Source of the DNA: Citrobacter freundii
GTDB taxonomy: Bacteria; Bacteroidota; Bacteroidia; Chitinophagales; Chitinophagaceae
Assembly (NCBI GenBank): GCA_003243445.1
Contig: QFQQ01000003.1
Coordinates: forward strand, 62,001 to 126,000
Reading direction: 5' to 3'
Length of the DNA: 64,000 bases
Shown here piece after piece: positions 59,520 to 64,000 of this stretch. Positions within the stretch are counted from its first letter, which is position 1. Each line of letters opens with the position of its first letter. The translations under genes were made by a program, and so were the position numbers. A model generated the notes under the pieces. That model was not told where the DNA came from, made no database searches, and saw only the letters and a list, made by a program, of their open reading frames with translations.

Positions 59520-62426
59520 ATGAAGCATTTAAGATTACTCATTTCCGTACTGTTAATCTCTGCCTTATCCGCTCATTCTCAAAGCGTTAAAGGAAAGCTA
59601 GTTGACCTTGTTGACAATAAACCACTTCAGGGAGCTACACTTACTCTTGCACCGATAAAAGATTCGACCAATGCATTTAATGCAATATCAGACAGCACAG
59701 GTTCTTTTCTGTTCCGCGGACTTCCGAAAGATTCTTTTTTTCTGAAAGTGAGCTATAGTGGCTATGCGCAGTACCGACAGATCGTTGCTACAAACGATTC
59801 AACCCCGGTAATTGACCTCGGTTCTTTATTTATTCCAAAATCTGCAACCGAGCTTTCGGGCGTTACGGTTGTGTCAAAGGCTCCACCTGCATCACAAAAA
59901 GGGGACACATTACAATTGAATGCTTCGGCATTTAAGGTAAACCCGGATGCAACAACCGAAGACCTCATCAAGAAAATGCCTGGCATTACTGTTGACCGTG
60001 ATGGAACCGTTACTGCCCAGGGTGAGCAAGTCCGCAAGGTAACTATCGACGGCCGTGAGTTTTTCGGAGACGATGCGACAGCCGCATTGCGCAATCTTCC
60101 GTCTGACGTAGTAGACAAGATCCAGGTGTTTGACCGCCTGAGTGATCAGGCTGCGTTCACCGGTTTTGATGATGGAAACTCTCAGAAAGCATTGAACATC
60201 GTTACAAAATCAGGGATCAAAAATGGCCAGTTTGGTCGTATATACGCCGGCTATGGTACTGATGACAGATATTCTGCAGGTGGTAACGTAAGCTTTTTCA
60301 AAGGGGACAGAAGATTATCTTTTGTTGGCAACTTCAATAATATCAATCAGCAGAATTTTGCTTCACAGGATCTGCTTGGTGTGACCAGCAGTGGCGGCCG
60401 CGGTGGTGGTGGTGGATTTGGTGGCGGCGGAGGTGGCCGTGGCGGTGGCGGAGCTCCCGGCGGCGGTGGATTCGGTGGCGGCGGTAATGCCGGCAATTTC
60501 TCTATCGGTCAGCAAAGCGGCATCAGCCGTACAAACGCGATTGGTATCAACTTCTCCGATAAATGGAGTAAAAAAGTAGACGTTCAGGCAAGCTATTTCT
60601 TTAATAATGCAAGTCTGAAAAACACACAGATCTCAAGAACTTCCCAGGCGCAGGCAACCGGTCCCGACAGGATCACTGATGATACAGTTACTTCCGCAAG
60701 CACGAACTATAACCATCGCTTCAATATGCGCTTGGAATACAGGATCGACTCAAGTAATTCGATCATCGTTAACCCGAGCCTGAACTTCCAGAATAACGAA
60801 TCAGAAACATTCGCGGTTAGCCAGAACTATTATGGTGCGGGAGATACGGCAAGTACTTCCAATTCAAGAAGCACTTCCAACCGGAATGGTTATAATCTCA
60901 GAAATAATATCCTCTATCGTCACACTTTTGCAAAACGCGGAAGAACGCTTTCATTGAATCTCAATACAGCATTAAACAAAAATGACGGAGAAAGCACTAA
61001 CTACTCTCAGATCCGGTACGTAAAAACAGGTATCGATTCTTTACAGGATCAGTACAGAGTGAATCCAACCGATGGGTACACGCTTTCTGCAAACGTGTCC
61101 TATACAGAGCCGATCGGCAAAAGGGGTCAGTTACAGTTCAGTTATCAACCTTCTTATTCAAAGAATAAAGCGGATCAGCAGACATACAATTTTGATCCGA
61201 TCAATCACGGGTATACTGATTTTGATACAACATTATCCAACCGTTTTGAAAACACCACTACTACCCAGAACGGTGGCGTGAGCTATCGCGTTGGTCAAAG
61301 CCGGGACAACCAGCTTTCAATTGGTGTGAACTTCCAGAATTCCAGGTTGCAAAGTGACCGGACCTTCCCGACAGCTACACAGGTGGATCAATCATTCAAC
61401 AATGTATTGCCAAACCTGATGTGGAGCAGAAGGATCTCTCCTAAAAGCAGCTTCAGGGTATTCTATCGCGCCAGCGTGAACTTCCCTTCAGTAACGCAAT
61501 TGCAGGACGTGGTTGATCTGAGCAATCCGCTGCGGATCTCAATGGGTAATCCTTCATTGAAACAATCGTATACGCATTTCGTGTCAGGCCGATATACTTT
61601 CACAAACACACAAAAAGGACAAAGCTTCTTCGCGAACATTTTCCTGCAAACAGCAAACGATTATGTAACGAACGCAATCTTTACTCCAACTGCCGACACC
61701 GTGATCGAGCACAATACAAAAATCAGCCAGGGTTCACAGTTGACCAAGCCAGTAAACCTGGATGGTTATAAAAGTTTCCGCACCTTGCTGACGTATAGTA
61801 TTCCTGTGAGCTTTATCAAATCAACAGTTAATATTAATGGAGGATTCTCTTATTCAAGACTTCCAGGGCAGGCTAACCAGGAGATCACTGTTACCAATAA
61901 CTATGTGTATGATGGCGGAATCAACATCGCAAGTAATATCAGCGAGTATATCGATTTCAACCTGTACTATAAGATCAATAGCAATAATGCCAATACAAAA
62001 GGCAATTCAAAAGCGCGGTCAAGCAACAGCACTAATTATATAAGCTATATTACTGGTGGCCAGGTGAACCTTTTAACAAAAACGGGATGGTTTTTACAGA
62101 ACGACCTGAACTATCAGCGTAATAATGGATTGACTGTCGGAACAGATCCTGACTTTTTACTTTGGAATGCCGGAATTGGTAAAAAATTCCTGAAGAATAA
62201 AGCTGGTGAGTTGAAGCTTTCTGTATTTGATCTGCTGAAGCAGAATCAAAGCTTCATAAGAACGGTTTCTCCGAACCTCGTAGTGGACGAGCAGAATACT
62301 GTATTGCAGCGTTATTTCATGCTGACGTTCACATACAGTCTGAAGAATTTCGGCACCGCAAGATCGTCTGGAGGTTTCCAGAGAAGACCGGGAATGGGTT
62401 ATCCTGGTGGACCTGGCGGTTTTTAG
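59520..62426 (+). CDS. Outer-membrane beta-barrel receptor with glycine-rich loop
   Basis: A 968-residue outer-membrane protein. Signal peptide MKHLRLLISVLLISALSAHS. Residues about 22-110 are a carboxypeptidase-like regulatory domain. A plug-like region follows with KMPGITVDRDGTVTAQGEQVRKV and VFDRLSDQAAFTGFDDGN (about 155-225). Residues about 288-325 are almost only Gly with Arg, Phe and Pro. The rest is a long barrel ending in YSLKNFGTARSSGGFQRRPGMG, a second Gly/Pro-rich tail. The family (OMP_b-brl_3/TonB-linked) is common near ECF sigma factors in this phylum. Ligand unknown. Confidence 0.9.
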   Translation: MKHLRLLISVLLISALSAHSQSVKGKLVDLVDNKPLQGATLTLAPIKDSTNAFNAISDSTGSFLFRGLPKDSFFLKVSYSGYAQYRQIVATNDSTPVIDLGSLFIPKSATELSGVTVVSKAPPASQKGDTLQLNASAFKVNPDATTEDLIKKMPGITVDRDGTVTAQGEQVRKVTIDGREFFGDDATAALRNLPSDVVDKIQVFDRLSDQAAFTGFDDGNSQKALNIVTKSGIKNGQFGRIYAGYGTDDRYSAGGNVSFFKGDRRLSFVGNFNNINQQNFASQDLLGVTSSGGRGGGGGFGGGGGGRGGGGAPGGGGFGGGGNAGNFSIGQQSGISRTNAIGINFSDKWSKKVDVQASYFFNNASLKNTQISRTSQAQATGPDRITDDTVTSASTNYNHRFNMRLEYRIDSSNSIIVNPSLNFQNNESETFAVSQNYYGAGDTASTSNSRSTSNRNGYNLRNNILYRHTFAKRGRTLSLNLNTALNKNDGESTNYSQIRYVKTGIDSLQDQYRVNPTDGYTLSANVSYTEPIGKRGQLQFSYQPSYSKNKADQQTYNFDPINHGYTDFDTTLSNRFENTTTTQNGGVSYRVGQSRDNQLSIGVNFQNSRLQSDRTFPTATQVDQSFNNVLPNLMWSRRISPKSSFRVFYRASVNFPSVTQLQDVVDLSNPLRISMGNPSLKQSYTHFVSGRYTFTNTQKGQSFFANIFLQTANDYVTNAIFTPTADTVIEHNTKISQGSQLTKPVNLDGYKSFRTLLTYSIPVSFIKSTVNINGGFSYSRLPGQANQEITVTNNYVYDGGINIASNISEYIDFNLYYKINSNNANTKGNSKARSSNSTNYISYITGGQVNLLTKTGWFLQNDLNYQRNNGLTVGTDPDFLLWNAGIGKKFLKNKAGELKLSVFDLLKQNQSFIRTVSPNLVVDEQNTVLQRYFMLTFTYSLKNFGTARSSGGFQRRPGMGYPGGPGGF

Positions 62427-62429
62427 GAT

Positions 62430-62519
62430 AAAGTCAAAAGTAAAAATTCAAAAAAAGCACTGCCGCGGTGAGAAATCGCGTTATTAAGCCGGTGGTTTTG
62501 AATTTTTACTTTTGACTTT
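62430..62519 (+). terminator. Heptamer hairpin after the receptor gene
   Basis: Arms 62430-62453 and 62496-62519 are perfect complements over 24 nt with a 42-nt loop. Left units: AAAGTCA, AAAGTAA, AAATTCA. The arm starts four bases after the stop codon, and the right arm is T-rich. It is the third AAAGTCA-type hairpin of the window. Confidence 0.85.
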
Positions 62520-62561
62520 TTACTTTGTTTCGTAATATCGTCTCTAGCAAAAAATTAAGGC

Positions 62562-63134
62562 TTGGACGAGAGATTACTGGTAAACCAGTTAAAACAAGGA
62601 GATGAGACCGCGTTTAAAACCATTGTAGACACCTGGCAGGATATGGTTTACAACACGGCGCTTGGTATCGTCCAGAATGCGGAGGATGCCGAGGATATTG
62701 CCCAGGAGGTTTTTGTGCAGGTGTATCAATCTGTTAATTCTTTCAAAGGCGATTCCAAGTTTTCTACCTGGTTATACCGTATCACTATTACCAAGTCGCT
62801 GGATCATGAGCGCCGGAAAAAGCGCAAAAAGCGGTTTGCTTTCGTAAAAAGCCTTTTTGGGGAAGAAAGCGAAGTAGTGATCCATCCGCCGGACTTTAAT
62901 CACCCGGGAGTTGTGCTGGATAAAAAGGAAGATGCGGCGGCTCTTTTCGCGGCAATCAGCGAATTGCCGGAGAATCAGCGGATCGCTTTTACACTTCACA
63001 AAGTTGAAGGGCTTAGTTACCAGGAAGTTAGCGAGGTTATGAAAACAACGGTCTCTTCCGTGGAATCCCTGATGCACAGGGCGAGGATCAATCTGAAGAA
63101 GATATTAGAAGTCTATTATAAAGAGAAAGGCTAG
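62562..63134 (+). CDS. ECF RNA polymerase sigma factor
   Basis: A 190-residue sigma-70 factor of the extracytoplasmic function group. The start is a TTG at 62562, since no ATG precedes region 2. Region 2 includes GDETAFKTIVDTWQDMVYNTALG and NAEDAEDIAQEVFVQVYQSVNSFKGDSKFSTWLYRI, region 4 is LPENQRIAFTLHKVEGLSYQEVSEVMKTTVSSVESLMHRAR. The linker between (about 90-125) is acidic and basic by turns. It controls a stress regulon, probably including its neighbours. The two next genes look like an anti-sigma factor and a sensor. Confidence 0.95.
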   Translation: MDERLLVNQLKQGDETAFKTIVDTWQDMVYNTALGIVQNAEDAEDIAQEVFVQVYQSVNSFKGDSKFSTWLYRITITKSLDHERRKKRKKRFAFVKSLFGEESEVVIHPPDFNHPGVVLDKKEDAAALFAAISELPENQRIAFTLHKVEGLSYQEVSEVMKTTVSSVESLMHRARINLKKILEVYYKEKG

Positions 63135-63172
63135 CAAAAGTTTTTTTACCAATCATCGTCAAATTATAGGTC

Positions 63173-63517
63173 ATGGAGCAAAAAAGAAACATAGACGGCA
63201 AAATTGAAAGAGCCCTGGACAGCCTTGACGGCGTTCAGCGTGCTACTCCTCAGCCCTGGTTTTATACCCGGGTAAAAGCCCGGTTGCAGCGTGAAGAGAA
63301 GACGGTATGGGAGACAATCGGATCTTTTCTGTCAAAGCCTGCGGTTGCAATGGCAGCCCTGACAACTATTCTTGTGCTCAACGTAGCAATCCTTTCCAAG
63401 CAAAGTCATTTGCAGGACGTTGCCCCAGTGGCAAGTCAGGCCCTGCAGGTCACAGATAGTGAGTCGATCATTGCCAGCAACAGCAGTTTTGAATATGAAA
63501 ACCTTGTACAACCATGA
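63173..63517 (+). CDS. Putative membrane-bound anti-sigma factor
   Basis: A 114-residue protein with a charged N-terminus (IDGKIERALDSLDGVQRATP), one membrane segment at about residues 58-76 and a short periplasmic tail. N-terminal Q-P-W-F-Y region precedes a helix KARLQREEK. Position right after the sigma gene (38-bp gap) and the single helix fit small anti-sigma proteins in the phylum, but I do not see a ZAS zinc motif, so the call rests on context. Its stop overlaps the next start (ATGA at 63514-63517). Confidence 0.7.
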   Translation: MEQKRNIDGKIERALDSLDGVQRATPQPWFYTRVKARLQREEKTVWETIGSFLSKPAVAMAALTTILVLNVAILSKQSHLQDVAPVASQALQVTDSESIIASNSSFEYENLVQP

Positions 63518-64000
63518 GCAGACCAGGAAATAAGAACCTGCTGATCATTATTGCCGTTCTGCTACTTACCAACATTGCTGTACTGGGTTATTTTCTCTGG
63601 TATAAAAAGCCGGAAGCAAAACAGCAGCAATGGGGCGATGGCAGAGGAAACAATAACGGCATCCAGGACCTTCTTCAAAAAGAAGTTGGGTTTTCTGCGG
63701 ATCAGCTTGCTCAGTATAAGCAGTTAAAGGATAAACAGCGCGAAACCATCCGCCCGATGTATGATGAAATGCGTAAGGCGAAAGACAGCCTGTTCCGCTT
63801 TCTGAAAGATTCATCTGTTACTGATTCGATAATTGAAAAAGCAGCAAACAGGATCGCTAATCAGCAAAGGGCTATTGATCTGCAAACCTTTCACTATTTC
63901 AGGAAGGTCAGAACGCTGAATACACCAGAGCAACTGCCAAAGTATGATACACTTATTCAGAACATGTTCAGTAAAATGAACAGGCCTCCGCGGCGTCCGG
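63514..64000 (+). CDS. Spy/CpxP-like periplasmic heavy-metal sensor-type protein, cut by window edge
   Basis: The frame starts at ATG 63514 and is open to the edge, giving 162 visible residues. A membrane anchor at residues 8-29 (LLIIIAVLLLTNIAVLGY) is followed by a helical region with LGFS-like pattern: LLQKEVGFSADQLAQYKQLKDKQ, MRKAKDSLFRFLKD, and RKVRTLNTPEQLPKYDTLI, which is the LTxxQ-style layout of the Spy/CpxP superfamily of stress chaperones and metal sensors. A short Met/Pro/Arg end (KMNRPPRRP) is seen. Translationally coupled to the anti-sigma-like gene, it likely completes the sigma factor's sensing unit. Confidence 0.75.
   Translation, partial: MSRPGNKNLLIIIAVLLLTNIAVLGYFLWYKKPEAKQQQWGDGRGNNNGIQDLLQKEVGFSADQLAQYKQLKDKQRETIRPMYDEMRKAKDSLFRFLKDSSVTDSIIEKAANRIANQQRAIDLQTFHYFRKVRTLNTPEQLPKYDTLIQNMFSKMNRPPRRP

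Overview
The window reads as a chromosomal stretch of a Bacteroidota bacterium, most likely of the Chitinophagaceae type (lineage is inference). The signs are a type IX secretion sorting domain, two outer-membrane beta-barrel receptors with carboxypeptidase-like N-terminal domains, DUF5606 and bacterial GH3 proteins, a LytS/LytTR pair, weak Shine-Dalgarno sequences, and promoters that fit the Bacteroidota TTTG / TAnnTTTG pattern. I found no tRNA, rRNA, CRISPR array, prophage or integrative element. About 70 genes are described. Both edges cut a gene.

Layout. 1-6.1 kb: truncated YihY/BrkB membrane protein, ClC channel, kdsB, fatty acid hydroxylase, DUF2007 protein and dnaN. 6.4-9.4 kb: a plus-strand run with an uncharacterised protein, a cytoplasmic trypsin-like protease and recX. 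9.5-17 kb: secreted sugar dehydrogenase, omega-amidase, S41 protease, thiL, inositol phosphatase and an aldo/keto reductase. 17-23 kb: a fused glycosyltransferase, GH3, LysE and mtgA. 23-30 kb: nicotinamide riboside kinase with pnuC, M23 peptidase, saccharopine-dehydrogenase-like protein, Nfu, ArsC-like protein and an MFS pump. 30-37 kb: OmpA, M28 peptidase, TonB-type receptor, AraC regulator and a one-domain asparaginase. 37-45 kb: TPR-like protein, UvrD/PcrA helicase, a small toxin-antitoxin-like pair whose second gene carries an in-frame stop, AhpC-AhpD and an HNHP-motif protein. 45-52 kb: copper amine oxidase, EamA transporter and LytS/LytTR. 52-56.5 kb: RAYT-type transposase, GH25 lysozyme, and a MerC / SCO / Fur cluster. 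56.8-64 kb: M3 peptidase, DUF5606 protein with a histone-like tail, a large receptor, then an ECF sigma factor, a putative anti-sigma factor and a Spy-like protein.

How genes work together. PnuC and the NadR-like kinase form a nicotinamide riboside salvage pair. AhpC and AhpD form a peroxide-reducing pair. The MerC, SCO and Fur genes share a divergent promoter region holding a palindrome. The sigma / anti-sigma / Spy-like genes form a stress-sensing unit.

The most striking structure is not a gene. At least ten gaps between genes carry inverted repeats whose arms are built from degenerate short tandem units of exactly 7 nt or 9 nt. The unit sequence changes from place to place but the architecture does not. 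One sub-family (GATGGCC-like heptamers, loops of 76-82 nt) has a copy directly beside the RAYT transposase gene, which suggests a REP-like mobile or replicated element system.
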